Assembly (NCBI GenBank): GCA_964007475.1 | Contig: OZ023274.1 | Location: 27,557,090-27,621,089 of the forward strand | Direction of reading: 5' to 3' | Source: Hybos culiciformis | Lineage: Eukaryota; Arthropoda; Insecta; Diptera; Hybotidae | Length of the DNA: 64,000 nt | Shown here: piece after piece, positions 1 to 15,900 of the stretch | Numbering within the stretch: position 1 is the first letter of the stretch | Layout of the letters: each line of letters begins with the position of its first letter | Notes under the pieces: model-generated | Database searches by the model: none | The model's input: the letters and a program-made list of their open reading frames with translations, nothing else | Told to the model about the DNA's origin: nothing | Made by a program: the position numbers and the translations under genes

Positions 1-2893
1 AATAATTTATCAGACAAGATTATTCTATGTTGTATATATATTGCTTTATTGATGGAATTTAAAATTTATACAGCTGTACAGTATAGTATACTATAGAAAT
101 ATACTAGAAATAGTGAAGGGATGTGGAAATTAAAAGAGAAAACAAATCAAATGGATTTTGATTTTTTTTTTTGCTAAAGTTGAAATTGTTCAAGAAAATC
201 TTATTCTAATAATTCAATTAAGATTTGTTTAATTATTATATACTTGACCATATTATTTAACGTTTGTTTCGAATATTAATTGTGAATTACGCATATGAAA
301 AATTTCGAACTTAGTAGGTACTTTTAAAACTAAATAATTTTAAAATTTATTGAAATATTTTTATATGTATCTTTTTAATAATTGCGCCTGATTATTTTGA
401 ATTGAATAATCTACGTATATAATCACGAATAAATTTTCTATATAATATAAAAATATACTAAAGATATCTATTATGATTCTTTGAAATCAGATGCTCTACC
501 AGAAGAATACAAGTTTTCCTTGTAATTGTTTTTTATGGTAAGAATTTAAGAATATTATTTTTGATACAAATATTTTTTTTTTCGTTTTGATCTTAAAAAA
601 CTATTTTTTTTACTTTTATTATTTGTAAATTTAGCATAAAAAAATTCTATTCAAAATTGTAGCACGTGTTACGTAAAATAACATATAGGAGCATATACAG
701 ATAAACTGGCGCCCTTTTTTAAATCAAGGTTTTCAATTAATTATACTTATTTTATATGTGCAGAGATCTTTTTATTCTATGACGTGTATTTTACTGAACG
801 AATCTATCTTTAAAACATTTTTTTGAGCTATAAATTATTTTATTATAATATTTAATGAGATTATAAATCTGAATTTGATTTTATTTTTCCGAAATTAAAC
901 ATCGTAAAATTGTCATTGTTAAGAAAACTTCGTTATAAAATTCTAAATATGCATTCAACAGAATCTTCTAAAAATTTATTTCAGGCGGGAAGACTTTTGA
1001 TAGAACACCCGCATATAATAATTTGTTATTTTGTGTGTAAACATTATTAGGGATGTTACTTGAAATAAAAGGACAAAACGCACAATAGTAATATTTTTTT
1101 TTACTTCATAACAATAATATCTTTTTTTTTTTTGGAAGAAAAATTGTGCACAGCTGGCAATTTCATAAACCTAAGAATCAATCTTTTTTTATAAGATATG
1201 TTTCATATTATTATATATTAAATTACATTAAAAAGCCTTGATATTTATTTAAAAAAAAAAAAATCATATAAGATGATGAGGAATTGTATTTTTTTCTTAA
1301 ATATTTTATGTCAATCATGAATTCAACTTACTGTATACTTTAAGTAAAGAATTTATTCTGATTAGACCGATTAGATCTCCGTAGTATTTTTTCATACACA
1401 CTTAAGATAAAAAAAATGCAATAAAATGACGAAACCTGAAGTTTGACAAGCCGTAATGAAGTGATAAGATAATAATTGTATATGGAACTAATTTATGTTA
1501 TGATTTTTATATAAACTTGATAAAAATATTCCCATGGGAAAATAATTTTATAATAAATGAAAAATATCATAAAATTTCTTATCTTTAATATTTTTAAAAT
1601 TTATTTGCCAAATATTTCAATTAAAAACATTATTTTTGTATCGACTTTTCTATGTACAAAACTTTTTTTATATTATGGCTCCAGAAGAAAACATTTTTTT
1701 TGAATATAAGATAAAAAGGTTAAAAATTCAATAAATAATTTTCGAACAATAAAATTTTATGTTTCGCCTTCAAACTATTACTACTATTTAGTTGGTTTTG
1801 AATCAAATACAGATTTTATACACATGAAAAGAAATTTACCCAAAACTATAAATTAATATCTATAAGTGTTTTATCATTATCCGAATATTAATTCGTTGAT
1901 ATAAAAATTGAGTCAATAATTCAAAAAATAAACAGCAGCTACAATTACTACAATTTATTAATTATATAATGCTAATCTATCAAAATTTGTTTATTTATCT
2001 CGCGATAACACGATAGCTGAAACGTACATTATAAACAAATATTTTTTCCCACGATATTATGTACATTATGTACTGTACATGAAAGTAAAAAACATAAGCT
2101 TTATTTTCGATAGTTTTATTTATTTAGCTAACATTGAATTATTTTTTTTTTGTTTATTTTTATATGTAAAGTTATCTTAAAAAAAAAATTAATCTTATTT
2201 GATTTAATTTGAAATTGAATAAAAAAATTAATTTTTCATACACCAAGTACACATACAATGTATGTATATTTTATAAAAATATACTTGTAGACAGTTCCTT
2301 GAACTATAATTGGCTTCAAAAACATTATAATTAAAAAATTAAATTTATTTTTTTTTTGCTTATGTATCTATTTTCTAAGCCAAAAATTATAACAGCTAAA
2401 TTGTACACATAGATAAATCTCAAAGTTAAAGTTATTTAATTTTTGTAATTTTTAAATAAATCGAAAATTTCATTGCTGTTATTCATAAGAAGCTCTTCAT
2501 TTTTTAAATCGTGACCGTTTGCAATGATTTTTTTTTTTCATTATAATTCAGACGTAAAAGTAATAATTTCATTATTCCATCTTACTTGGAGTTTAATTTA
2601 TATTTATTCTTCAATTCCATCGCTTCCATAGTATATTGCTTACATAATTCAATTCATCAAAATGGCAATAATTTTTGTGCCATAAAAATAATAATAAATT
2701 CATAATATTGTTATTGTCAGGCCTCAAAAAGTCTATTTCCTTTGGTATGTTCATCGGAAAAAGAAGTAGGTGATTCCAGTACTATATTTGTTTCTGGAAA
2801 GAAAATTGTTTAAAAAAGTTGTCAATATTAGCCGGAAATGCTTAATTAGAGCTCACTCTCAATGCAAGGAAAAACTTAAATAAGTGAAGATAA

Positions 2894-2983
<90 letters not shown>

Positions 2984-5900
2984 AAAAATGTATATATATA
3001 TTTTTATTATGTTTTCAATCAAATATTAGGACGCTATAATTCAAATTAATCAAAAAATATTTCGGTGCGAAAGAATTTTTATACGTTCATGTACACGTTA
3101 GGCGAGACTGATTTCGATTAAACTATTTTAAATTTGAAAGTGTCTGTACTATAGTATTTTCTAGGCCACAAGTTCTATCTGAGATTATTTATTTTAATGA
3201 AAATAAATTCACCGAGAAATGCTTAATTTTTATTTTATGATTTTTTTTTTTAAATATATTTCTTTGCACAAATTTTTCGACCGATAACAATCGAATTATA
3301 TATTTTAATTTAAATTAAAGAATCTTTTATAATTTTTGAATTTATCACAATAATGTTTTTTGTCAATTTTTAATTCATCAACTTCTGTTTTTTGCTTTAT
3401 TTCTTTGAAATGTAAAATTTTACTTTTTCACATGATATTATTTTTTTTTTCGAGAAATCGTATTTCATTCTTTTTTTATTTACAACAATTTTTTTTTTTG
3501 TTTGAAACAAAATGTATCTTTTATCTTTTTTATTGTCATAAATTTATTATTGTTTATTGGCAATAAAAAAAAAACTTATAACAAACGTCAAAAGCTTTCT
3601 GTGTTAATTTTAATTTGAAAACGTATTTTAAATATATTTTTAATATGTAAACACATATTTTAAATTTTTTTTATACGTACTTAACTCCGCATAACAGAGT
3701 GACACTCAGTTGAAAAAAATATTGGAACTAAAATAAAAAAAAGATTGTTTTCTAAGATATTTTTTTTGAATATCTCACAAGTGGTGAATTAGAATTTTTT
3801 TTATGCTGGCAGAAAAATTTATATTAAGAGAAATGTGAAAGTCGCAGAAGCAAAAAAAAATTTTTTTCTCTGTTTGGTTATTGATTTATTTGAAATTAAA
3901 AAAAAATAGACACAATGTTGTTTATTTAATATTACAGCGGTTTTTGTATTAATTCTCTTAATTTTAACATTATTTATTTTCTTTTCAAGTTATAAATATC
4001 TGAGAATAAAATATTTTGGAGTTTTAGTACATTAAGTTTACTTGTTCAAATTGCGTATAGTATGCGCTTACGATAGAATCAATTTTTTTATTGGGCTGAC
4101 AGTTCGATAGAAGCTATTCTATGTTAAATATATTATTTAGTCGTTAATGTAGACTTTATAAAATTTCTTAAAGTGTTATTAACTTGTCTAAAGAAAAATA
4201 AAATAGTTTTGAATAAATATGACAGATGTTAGGTCCACGATTATCCGGCAAATAACGAATTATGGAATTTTTATTATGCATTTTTTTGCTAAATGTTCTG
4301 AATTCAAATGATAGCAAAATGTTTTTTTTTTAAAAGCTACAATATTTAGATATTTCATCTTTTTGTTCATAAAATCATATTTTCAATTTGGAGTTGTAAA
4401 TATGTATAGACGCACTTTATATGTATATAATATTTCTTAAATTATTGGAATAAATTTGTTAATACAGCTTCTTCAGGAGGTAAAAACCACATATTACTAT
4501 GCACGTATAGTATTTTACCTCTTTTTATTTTTTTTATATTATACACATCATATTTTTTAGTTGTTTTCAATAAACCCTTCAGCATTGATTGTAGTTTTAA
4601 ATGCAAGACACGCATTTGCCTTCTTTTTTTTTTTGAAAACGAAACAAAGGTGCGAGTGAACTTGCTAGTGTTGTACTTATAAAATTAAAACAAAAACAGA
4701 TTAAAAAATATTTCCTTGAAATTTTCTAGATCTTGTTATTCTTTAAAATTAATAAAATTTTAATATTTTTAGAACTATTTTCTTCGGACACGTCCAAATT
4801 ACCAAATTTAGTTTAATTCAGTCAGTGCAGTATATTATCTTTAGGATATGTTCAAATCATTTTGCAGTAGTATTCTAGTCATCGAAAGATATGTTAAGAT
4901 GAGCCTTGGGTTCATCTACCACCTTGGGGTGGAATTTGTGCAAATTTTTCAATTGTCCACTTGAGCTGGGATCTGGGAAGTTAATTTTGTTTTAGTTTTT
5001 TCCAAAATATGATATCTGAAATTTACTGATCATCATCATTTATACAGTATTGTTACTGTTTCATTTAAAATATACCTAACTAAGTGAATAAAATTAGAAA
5101 TAAAGAATATTTGAAGTGAAACCACCAGTCAGATAGATTTAACACTTTCATATGTATAAGATTTTTATTACTTTTAACGGAACCTTATAAGACATAAAAA
5201 TAAATATTAAATTATTAAAAATTAAAAGAAAAAAAATATAATCAGAAGAGAAGTAGTGATTGCTGCTGCCATCATTTGATTTTTTTTCTTTTTCTTATGA
5301 TCCCGCTTCTTTGAATATGAGTGAAATAAAAAAGCAAAAGATTTAATAACATCCGATTGCATCCTTTTCGTCTTCCCACATATGCGGACAAATTGCATTT
5401 ATATATAAGCATACTATCTGTAAGTAGTATAAGAAGAACTTAAATTATAAGGTTAAAAGGAAGTAGGTATTTATAAAAACAAAAGTATGTGTATACATAT
5501 CGTGATCTTATAATTTCATAAAAGATAGCCATCAATTTGAATTTTTTTTTTTTACATACTGTCGAGCTCATTATAGTTTTTTAGTGCAAATACAATTTTT
5601 ATTGTAGATTGGTCTTAAGTTAGTCGTAAGCTTGATTTTATTTTAGTAAAAAATAATTGAAGATATTTGTTTTGGAATTTTTCTAACTAAAAGTTAGCAT
5701 GGTATTAGTGGAAAATGGTTTGGAAAGTTTGATTGCGGGCCAAATAATCTTTTTATTATATTTGTTTTCTTTCTTTTTGCTAATAGTTCAGTTTCAAAAA
5801 ACTATTTGTGCTATTTTGGTAAGTGCACTATTGTGAATATTTAAATAATTCTTTGTTTAAACATTCATTCCAGAGAATTTGGGCGACAAGTTTTCCTTAT

Positions 5901-8900
5901 TTTATTAAAAATTCACGATTATAAAATTATAAAATATATTTATATTATGTACTTGTAATTATATATAATATAGTACATACATAATGCAGTACATTAATTT
6001 TTTTATTTGTATTTTTCACTATCGCATTTCTTATGAAAAATTCTAAAGCAACAAATAATGAGCGGCAGCTTTAATTTACGTTTTATTACACTTGCTACTT
6101 CACCTTTTACTTTAACTGAACATTAAGAAAAGTAAATTATGTTGATCCATTTTCAAGATACAGAATTTTTTTTTTTTTTATCTTCTTAAATATCCACCTC
6201 CACCCGATATCGTATGTTGTGTACAGTGCATTTATATTTCTTTTAGTTTCATTCAAAGAAAAATAATAATAATAAAATGTATATCTTTTATTAACTTACA
6301 TACATATATATTTATGTGTTTTAGTTAAAAATATTAAGATTTTAATAGAACCAGTAGTGAAATGAAATCAGTGTTGTGAAAAGCAAAGAATATTAAATAT
6401 GAAGGATGTGAATTATATACTTCATTTAGGAAGAATAAGGCACTAAATTCTGACGTTTCAAGTATAAAATGCAAAATTAATTAATTCAAACCGTTTTTTT
6501 TTAAATTCAGAAATATAAACTTGATTCTCGAAACATTTTTGATGCAAACCTATAAATTATTTGTGTTTGCGGCCAAACTTCGTCATGCACAAAAATTGGC
6601 ATCAGCTTAATTTGTACTGCATGTTATGGAATATAACGTTATATATCTACCTACTATATAACCTCAGCATTCCCAATATAAAATAAATTAAAAACAATCA
6701 TAATTAACTAAATATGTTTTCTTTTTGTATATGTACAAATAAAACTGTTTATTGATCAAAATTTTGCCTGATTAGTCCATTTCAACAGATATTTATAATT
6801 ACTAAAATGTTTCTGTTATAACTTAAAACATTTTAAATATTTTTCAAAGATATGTGTACATATGTAACTTAATTCTGATTAAGATCATTTATTGACATTT
6901 TTTTTATCGTTCATATACAAAAATCAATGATGTATAAAATTTTCATTTTTAAACTTTACCGCCACCAATATAAATATTTTAATATTGGCCACCGTTAAAA
7001 ATTAAAGAATAAAATATAAATGCTATTTGAAATAAAATTGTAATAAAAATATTTTTCTTAAAATTTAACACCTTTTCTTAATTGAACTATAATAAAAGAA
7101 TTAAGTGGGAGGCTTAAAACATACATATACGTACATTTAGAATTGTCATTTAATTAAAATAAAAACATAATTTACAAATTTTTGTCTTACACTTTTTACC
7201 GATTGAGAAAAGGATTAAAACGTACTTGACGAGCAGTTTTATACTTTGTTTTATTATTAATATTCATTCTGCATGCTATGTTAAATGGTGACTGCTGCTA
7301 TGTTGATGGATAAACGGCGATGGACAGCGGTTTCACGAGTCATAGATTGAAAAAGGGAACTTACTTAAAAATCGCAGTTTTTAAGGGGATACAATTTATT
7401 AATTATTCTCTATAATACTATAATATGAATCAAAAATAGTAAAATTATTAACCGCAGTAAAATTATTATCCGCAGTAAAATTATTGAAATAAATCAGTCA
7501 TCAAAATTATTAACACTTTTTAGAACAAAATTTTGCAAAATTTGTACGATATTTGGTATATTCTTTGATAACAAGTTTTTTCTTAGTTTATACGAAAACT
7601 ATAATGGAATTGTATACTGCATTAGGTTATAAAAAATATAATAATGTTAAATTATTAAAAAAGTAATGTCTAGTACAAATGTCATATTATTTTAAGTTTA
7701 TGTACTTTATAAATAATATGAAGAAAAAGAAAACACACATAAACGCTCACACAATACTGACACTAACACGATCCCTAGAGCTATCAATCAGTGATTGATT
7801 TTGAAAATCCTTAATTGACAATTAATAAAAAATCATTTTTAATTGCTGTTAAAAAAAAATTATTCAATTTTAGCTAAAATAAATGTAGGTATAAATGCAC
7901 TTAAAATTATCCATCATAATAAATTTGTGAAGTATATTATGAGATCGCAGTAGTGGGTAAGATCATAATATGACATAATAGTATGATCTGATTTATCACA
8001 ACAAATTCAGATATTGACAAAAGCGCTCCAATCACATCATATCAAATTTAATGGAGTTTTCGACGTAATGAAAACTTCATATAAAATGATTCTTGTTTAA
8101 TTAAAAATTATTGATGTTCGCTTTGTCATTCGGGTTTGTTTGAACTCCTGATGAAATAATTTCATAAGTCTAAACTCCATTTGAGTTGTTGGATATATTA
8201 AAAAAAAACAACTAACAAAAATTAATTACAACATTGAAAATAATTATAAAAATTATTTTCAGTGTCTCTTATCTTTATTTTTTCACTGTAATTCTTTCCA
8301 TTTTTTTTTTTTTTTTCATATTTCCTATATAGTTCATAAGATGATATTTCGGTTTCCCATGGCGCTATGAATTTTTAGATTTAAAGTTCATTAGATTATT
8401 AGTTAATTGACAAGTTTTGACAGTTAATAGACATTTATATGGACAAAACAATGTTCAACTGAATGAAATATAAATATAATGTAGGTACTTTTAAAATAAA
8501 TTATTTTTTTTTAAATCTTTGAGAATTTAATATTAAAAAAAATAAATAAATAAAAGAAAATACGTAGAAAACAATTTATGGTTTAAAGAATTTATGGCTT
8601 CATAATAAGCATAAATCTGATAATGTCTTATTATTTAGCTTAAGCTCTCTTTAATTAAATTCTGATTTCTGTCTTAAAAATTTAAATCTTGGTTTAAAAT
8701 TACTGATTCTATAATATTCACTGACGACGTTCGTACAAGCCAAATGAAAATAAAATTCTCATTCCAACTAAACAACTTTTCTCATTTCTTCTGGTAAGGC
8801 ATTATACTTTTTTTTTATTAATTTTTAACCTAAAATTATTATTATTAACCTAAAATGGTCATGGTGTAGTTCCAAATACCGCTAACATAAATCATTTATT

Positions 8901-11900
8901 CACTCATCATAAATAGATTTATGGCGACTTTAAAGAAAATTATTAATGAAAAACTGAAAATTATTATCACGTATTAAATATTAATATCCTGCATAGAATT
9001 TATCAAAGTTCTTTGACAAATTAAGTATACGTATGTATGTATTATATTGATCAATAACTCACATGTTAATACATATTAAATTATTATGTAATTAAGTGAT
9101 TCAAGATTTATCTTTTTTTTTTAGTTATGTATATACTGAATTGAATAACTATATAGAAAATGTTATGTATAGAAAATGTTATGTTAAACTTTTTAATGCT
9201 TCATCGAATATTATATGTTCTATGTTGACTGCATAATTATAATATTCAAGTTCTATATTTATTTAAAGAAATTTGAATAAAAATTGGAAAGTTTTAGTTC
9301 TAATAATGAAAGTTGACGAAAAATCATTATCTGATCAATTAATATTGAATTTTTACAACCATAGTAGTAGTATATAAATGTAGACAATAAAATGTGAATA
9401 TAATTACTTCAATTTTATTATGTACGCATTAAATTTAACATTATTTAAAATGTAAATATCTTTATATATTTAGGTATAAAAAGATGGAAAATTAAGATAA
9501 ATAATTATATAAAAATTTTAGTTATAAAAATAAATTTGTGTAAAACTTTACAACCATAATATTTAAAACATAACTGAGTATGTAAATATAGAAATAAAAA
9601 TAATATTTTATTAAGTTTCAATCATGTTTTTTTTGTAATTTGGTTGCCATGTGATTATTTTTTGATAGTTAAGAATAACCCTTTTTACAAGCAATCAAAA
9701 CTGTTATAAAGAAATTAAAGTTTAAATATAAAATATAAAATAAGTTTTGTTTTTTTAAATTGCACTCACTTTCTCTAAGCATTTCCTTATTATATTTAAT
9801 GGTAATGATGATTAGATTCAGAGCTCGCGTTATGCTTTTTCCATTTCGGTGCACTTGCAAAAGAAAGAAAGATTTTCAATCTATGTTTTCTTAATGCGGC
9901 AACATGCTGAGGCTTAATCCTCAACAGTCAGAACCTAATTTTGCAACACAAAAAAAAAGGTTCTCTTATAAACGAAATCAATATTTATGAGATAGAATGA
10001 GTATGTTAAATTAAAATTTGTAAATTAGCATCATTCGCATTAATTTTTAAAAATTCTTAGAGGTATTTCCAAGATTACAATATCGGTAATCTTTTTTTTC
10101 GGCATACAATTCTACTTATGAAAACACCTTCCTGATTAGATTTATCTGCGTTGAAAAACTTTCTTATTGACAACATTATTTATAAAATCATAGAAAATGT
10201 AATAAGCACACTTCTAAATAAATTTTCTAATTATAATTATTATTAGTAATATGTTTTAAATGTTAATGTTTTTTATTTGAAAACAAGAATTGTATGGATA
10301 ATTAAGTAAAATTTGAAGCCTTTTGAAGTTAAACATGTGGAGTAAATTATGCATATAATTCTTACAAACTTCAATTCAGATGTAAATGTATAACATATTA
10401 TCTAGTTGTCTGGTTGTAATATTAATCAAGCATAACAATTATAATTTTATTTTTTTATAAGTAGGTACTATTTTATACATAACATATATACTATCGAAAG
10501 TTTGCTAAAAAAAAAAACAAATTTAATTAATATTTTCATTATTTTTTTTTAATTCATATTAATTAGATTAATATATTGAATAATTATCTTAAATACAATA
10601 ACCAGCTTTTAATTTTAATTTATTATGAGCAAATTTATTGACTTAATGACATGATGTTAAATTAAATCTTTATTATTATTTACCTACTGTGTATGATAAA
10701 TTATTATTGTTATTAAATTTAAAAACACTTATGAAGTTATGAACTGATTTGCTTGTGAAACATATAGAGAGAGTATATAGTTTGTGGCCACTTGGTGTAT
10801 TTGGAAGCTAACACTCTTTCTAAAACAAGCTATAATATGTGAAAATTAAATAAAGTAGACTCTGTCTTAATTAACAAACTAAATTCAATATTATATATAC
10901 TTAAAGATTTATACAGTTTAAGTCATTCTTATTGCCTTCAAACTATACAACAATATTGAATGTATTTGAATTAAAAAAGAAAATTAATATGAATTTTATT
11001 TTAAAGCTAATGCAGTCAGATATTCTAAAAAAATATACTCAACTTTATTTATTATTACGTCCAAAATTGTGGAAAATTTAACATCGGAATCAAGAAAAAA
11101 CAAAATAAAAAAATATTGTTAAATTGCCAATTTTTAAAAAAATATAAAAAAAAAATTGAGGGTGATAAAATCTGAATAACTTTTAGGGATTTTACTGCAA
11201 TTTATTTAATGCACTCCGTAAAGATTATTTTTTGGCTTATACAAAATTGCCGGCAAACCAAATTAATTTATTTTATCAGATTGCGAGTAAGAAAATTTAA
11301 GGAAATCAATGTTGTTAAATATTTTTCTAGTTCATCAAGCGTTGCTTAAGTATATTAATTAACCAATCTTCACAATTTCAAGGTGTACGAATTAGTACTT
11401 AAAAACCTAGAATAAAAGCTTATTAGGTTAATGCCTCGGCTATACATATATGCATAACAAAATTCCTTGGCTTGAGATTCTTAAATGATAATTTTCTTAA
11501 ATCACACTATATTAAAATGATTAAAGGAAAATTTTATGAAGATTTATGATAATAATTTATTTCAAAAAAAAAAATAAAATAAAAAAATTAAAACTCAATA
11601 TATTTTAAAAAATAAAACTTCCGAAATAGCCACTGAAAAGTTTTATCTGATCAATATATCTTAACTTCATTGCATTAAATTTATGGATTTCAAGTAAAAT
11701 GCTAACAATAAATTTTAGATTAACACCTATAACAATTTTTATTTTGCCATATCGTCTGCGATATTCAAAAAAAAAAAATGATCATAAATATTATCTCTTA
11801 TTTTATATATTTTTATTTTTTTTGTTTGAAATTCATATTAATACATAGGTATACATATTATGCATAAAAGCGTAGGAAGATTATTTTTGATCATAATATA

Positions 11901-12803
11901 AAATTTCTTATTTCGTGGTACATGCTAAAGTGGGTTTTTCAGTATATATTATGAGAAAATTTCAACCAAAGGAAAATATAATATTAGTATATAAGTAGTG
12001 GCCAATTAATTAGTACTACAAGGCTTATAAAATTAGCATAAATGTAGATTCAGATATATTATTAATTTTTATGATGTCTACGGTGCTTATGATAAAATAG
12101 TTAAAAAAAAAAGAAGTGATTTTAAAGGATTTTCTCAGTTATATATTCGGCGATATTTAGTTTAATTTATTGAATATTTTGATACACAAACACATTATGT
12201 TATTACATAAATTTACAGTAACTGTTAATTAAAAAAAAAAAATCTTAAATTTAATAGAATTTTCAAATTTAATAGATTTTTTTTTTAAATTCAAATTCAA
12301 TAAATTAATATAAATATAAAAAATATTTCTCATTTTTATTTTTTTTAATTAAATATATAGTTTTTATGTTAAAACAAAATAGATACACTTAGAAGACGCC
12401 AAGCTATTAAGTAAAAAAAAACAGATTTTTTTTCTTAATGTATTTAAAAATCGTTGCCATTTTTTAACTTTATCTTCTTCTCTTATTATGACTTCAAGCA
12501 TTAAATAAAAAAAGGAAAATCTTAGAAAATTGAATTATGTTCAAGACAACAGATATCTTTCTATTTAACACTCTATTTTTTTGTCATTTCTGGTGCCAAG
12601 AGTTTTTTTTTTTGTTTCAAGCGCTTTTTAGTTTAATGTAAATGAATATTGAAAAAAAAAATAATTTTTTTTATATAGTTTTGTTCGAAGCTAGAAATAA
12701 AAGCATTATTATTAATTTAATTTAACAATTATGAATAAATTTCTTAAGAGTTTTAATACAAAATTTCTTTTATATAGGAAGTCTTTTAGTTAAAAAAAAT
12801 TTG
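1..12803. other. AT-rich noncoding region
   Basis: No frame in this stretch looks like protein: the few short ORFs are F/K/I/N-rich readings of A/T runs. It holds a (TA)n microsatellite at 2.9 kb, many poly-A and poly-T runs, and small local duplications. Examples are an imperfect duplication around CGCAGTAAAATTATT near 7,450-7,490 and TATAGAAAATGTTATG twice near 9,152-9,185. I see no tRNA, rRNA or clear transposon here. It could be intergenic or the inside of a very large intron; the sequence does not decide. Confidence 0.7.
2897..2980. repeat. (TA)n microsatellite
   Basis: Uninterrupted AT dinucleotide run of about 84 bp, broken by a single G near 2,943. It is followed by a further short TATATATA after TGTAAAAATG. 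Confidence 0.97.
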
Positions 12804-12985
12804 TTGGGTTGGCAACTAAGTAACCGGTGATTTTTTCTCAAAAATAAAACACATTTTTTGAATAGATAAGAATGAATCGCTGTAGCTGTATGTGACTCAT
12901 TTAAACTCTCTGCAATCTCTCGCACATTACATGTGACAATCCGATTCAATTATAGCTTTGATTTCGTCATCATCAAGCTCATTTT
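12804..12985 (-). mobile_element. mariner transposon remnant, internally deleted
   Basis: At 12,804 the plus strand starts with TTGGGTTGGCAACTAAGT, which I recognise as the TIR of mellifera-type mariner elements. Read on the minus strand, the segment encodes ELDDDEIKAIIESD. After a small frameshift it continues REIAESLNESHTATAI, the first helix-turn-helix region of mariner transposases (family consensus DDD-IKA-IE followed by REIAE-LN-SH). It then jumps directly to a C-terminal-like stretch and the TIR, so the rest of the roughly 345-residue transposase, including the whole DD34D catalytic core, is missing. The other TIR is not recognisable. This is an old, inactive fragment. Confidence 0.85.
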
Positions 12986-15900
12986 GTCAACTAATTATAA
13001 ATATAGAAGATTCAGAATTGGCTTTTGACTTTTTTAACTTTAAAGTCAAAATTGAGGCTATTTATTTATGGCTTTACGAAACGAATTAATTTTAAATATT
13101 TCTTAAATATTTCTCTAGTTAATCTTAGAAAATATAATTTTCTTTGCTTTATATGAATTACATAAATATTATTATTTTTTCAATACAAATATTTTCTTAA
13201 AAATGCAATTAAAATTAGTTTAGATTTTATTACCTGATTTTTGACAGTGTGAAAGAAAATACACCTAATATGTAGGTATACTTTTATAAAATATTAAATG
13301 TCATGAATTGATATCGACTTGGATGACATCCAAAACTTGTTCAACAAGTAAGAAAATGATACTCATTTTTATCTGGTTTTATGCAAAAAAAAAAAATGGC
13401 AAAAAAAAAGGATAAAAAAGTATATTAAAGTAAACGAGTTGATTTTGTGGGTGTCTGTTTTTTTTTACGAGTTAATAACATTATTTTTTTTTTTTTTGGA
13501 TTTTATTTTTTAATTTTTATGATATTATTGAAGTTTTGCAATTAATAAAAAAAAAAAAAAAAAAAAATGAATTATATAGACATAATAAAAGAATATGTGT
13601 GGAAATATTTATATAGATGAGTTTTATTTTTAGTTTATAATAATTTTTTATCAGAGTATATTCACTTCTTTTCATTTTGAGTGAAATTTTATTTGATCGT
13701 GTTTCGAATGGAATGTAGTAGATATCTTTAGCATTACTTAAATAAAGTTTAAGCGCGCTTTAAATAAAACCACTTCAATTCGTAATAATTTGTAATTACA
13801 TAATGTATTTTGTAATTAATTTGTCATAGTGAATTGAATTCTAGAATTGGTGTTCTTATCTTTTAAGTTCTATTTATACACATTGGTTATAATTAAATTA
13901 AAGTTGGAGTTTGATTTCTTTTTAACGAATATATACAAATTGATCATGGTAAAGCGTAAATATTTAGTAGGCCTGTCGAATATTAATATATTATATTTAT
14001 ATTATATTTTAGACATACAATAAGTAAATTTTTTATATTCATACCGTATATTGTTACGTAAGATGTGATTTATTTCTAGAAGTTTTATTTCTAAACTTGG
14101 CAATAAAATTTTTTTTTTTTTTTTTTTTTCAAAGAAGACCAAAATTTTGGAATAAGTACAGAATAGCAGAACGATATTTGGTTTTTATTTTTATTTTTTT
14201 TTTGATAAATTGCACCATAAAACCTAAAGTTTTTTTTTCGAATATTTGGAAAGGATATCAATATCCTTTGGATATGAGAATTTAATAGAAATATTGTTCA
14301 TATAATACGGGCATGTAACAAAAATAAACGCTAAAATGTTTAAATATTCACATAAAAATATATGTATATATACTTTTATAATTGGTCAAATGAAAACGTA
14401 TCTTTTGTTACGCTTTCATGCACTTAAAGCATGAATCAATTTACAATAACTTTTTTTTTACAACTTTTTTTTTTCTTTTTGATTTTGTGCCAAAAATATT
14501 TTATTTCAATGCTTCCAAATATCATAAAATAAAAGAAAGTATATATCTCTAAATCGGATTCTGTGCATTATACTTGTAATATAAAAAATACTCTATGGTA
14601 TATAAGTTTTATTTTCCAAAAGGCGTATAGCTAGTTAAAACTTAAAATTCATTATCTATTAGATCTTGTACAGCTTACTTTAGTTTTTCACAACTGAATC
14701 TGACGTATAGGTAAATGATAACTAATAGCAAATCTATTATTAGTACGCAAAGATATGGAAGACGCAATGTTGTGGATAACATAATAATTTATGTGACAAA
14801 CTGACTGCTGATTTCAATAGTAGCGGAAATAATATCTAATGAGAATGACAAATTTTATATTATTTAAAATTCCGCACATTTGTAAATGAAGTTCGGCTAT
14901 GTTTCCAACATTTCTACTTTGTAATATACCACATACAAATATAACAATATTCATTGAAAACTAAATCCCAGTTCGAATCCTCTGAAACAATCGGGGTCTC
15001 TCAATTTTTATATGATCGCCTAGTCGACATCTATCTGTATCTACCCAGCACATTATTTTTTATTTGAATCCATTGAAACAAAAAGGCAAAATATATTAAT
15101 TTTAAAAGAAAATTATTTAGACTCTTGGGTGGTCGAGAATTTCAAACTCCTGCAAACACGAAATCGTACAATCTCATCCTTTAACCGATTTGACGGATAT
15201 GGACGGACGAATTTTTTATGAAAACATATAGTCAGTTTTTCATTTTTGATGCAAAACGAACTTAAATCTTAAAAAAAAAAAAAATTAAAGATGCTGTAAA
15301 TATTTTAACAAATTTATTCTACCATTGTTCAAGGAAGTAAGAAAACAGAAAAAAAAAATTCGCATGAAAAGTACAGGTGAAATGAAAAAAAAAATCGCAA
15401 CAGGTTAAAAAAGGCACACAACCAAAATATTATGTTTGTTTACCTTTCTAAGACAATTGAATCGACTTTTATTGAATTGTCATAATATATAAAATATGTT
15501 CATATTTTAAATAATACGATCAAAGAAAAAAAAAAATTGATGGAGTGGAATATAAACAAGGAAAAATATTTCTAAGAATTTAATGTGTATATTGTACAGA
15601 TTTGAAATTACAATACACACAACATAGATACATTAGAATTTTGAATGTTTTTTCTATATTAGAAATATTATACAGTCTTGTATGTACATTTATAGTGATT
15701 ATTAAACTTTCTTGTGCACGGCATTCATTGTGCTCCAGAACACTTTGACTAAAATTGACATTTATAGACTACGAATACCTAAATTTTATAAAATATCAAT
15801 ACTAAGTATCTTGAAGATTAATTTATCTGTAAAATCTTTCTATCTGAAAAATCTTAATTGATCAACAAAATTTTTGATAGTATAGGTAGGAAATAATGTT

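Noticed and set aside
3360..3566. 68-codon ORF rich in F, I, L
   Set aside because: Low-complexity reading of T-rich DNA; no ATG context, no domain. The same applies to the other short ORFs in the first 45 kb.
14968..14982. GTTCGAATCC, a B-box-like sequence
   Set aside because: No A box at the right distance and no cloverleaf on either strand.
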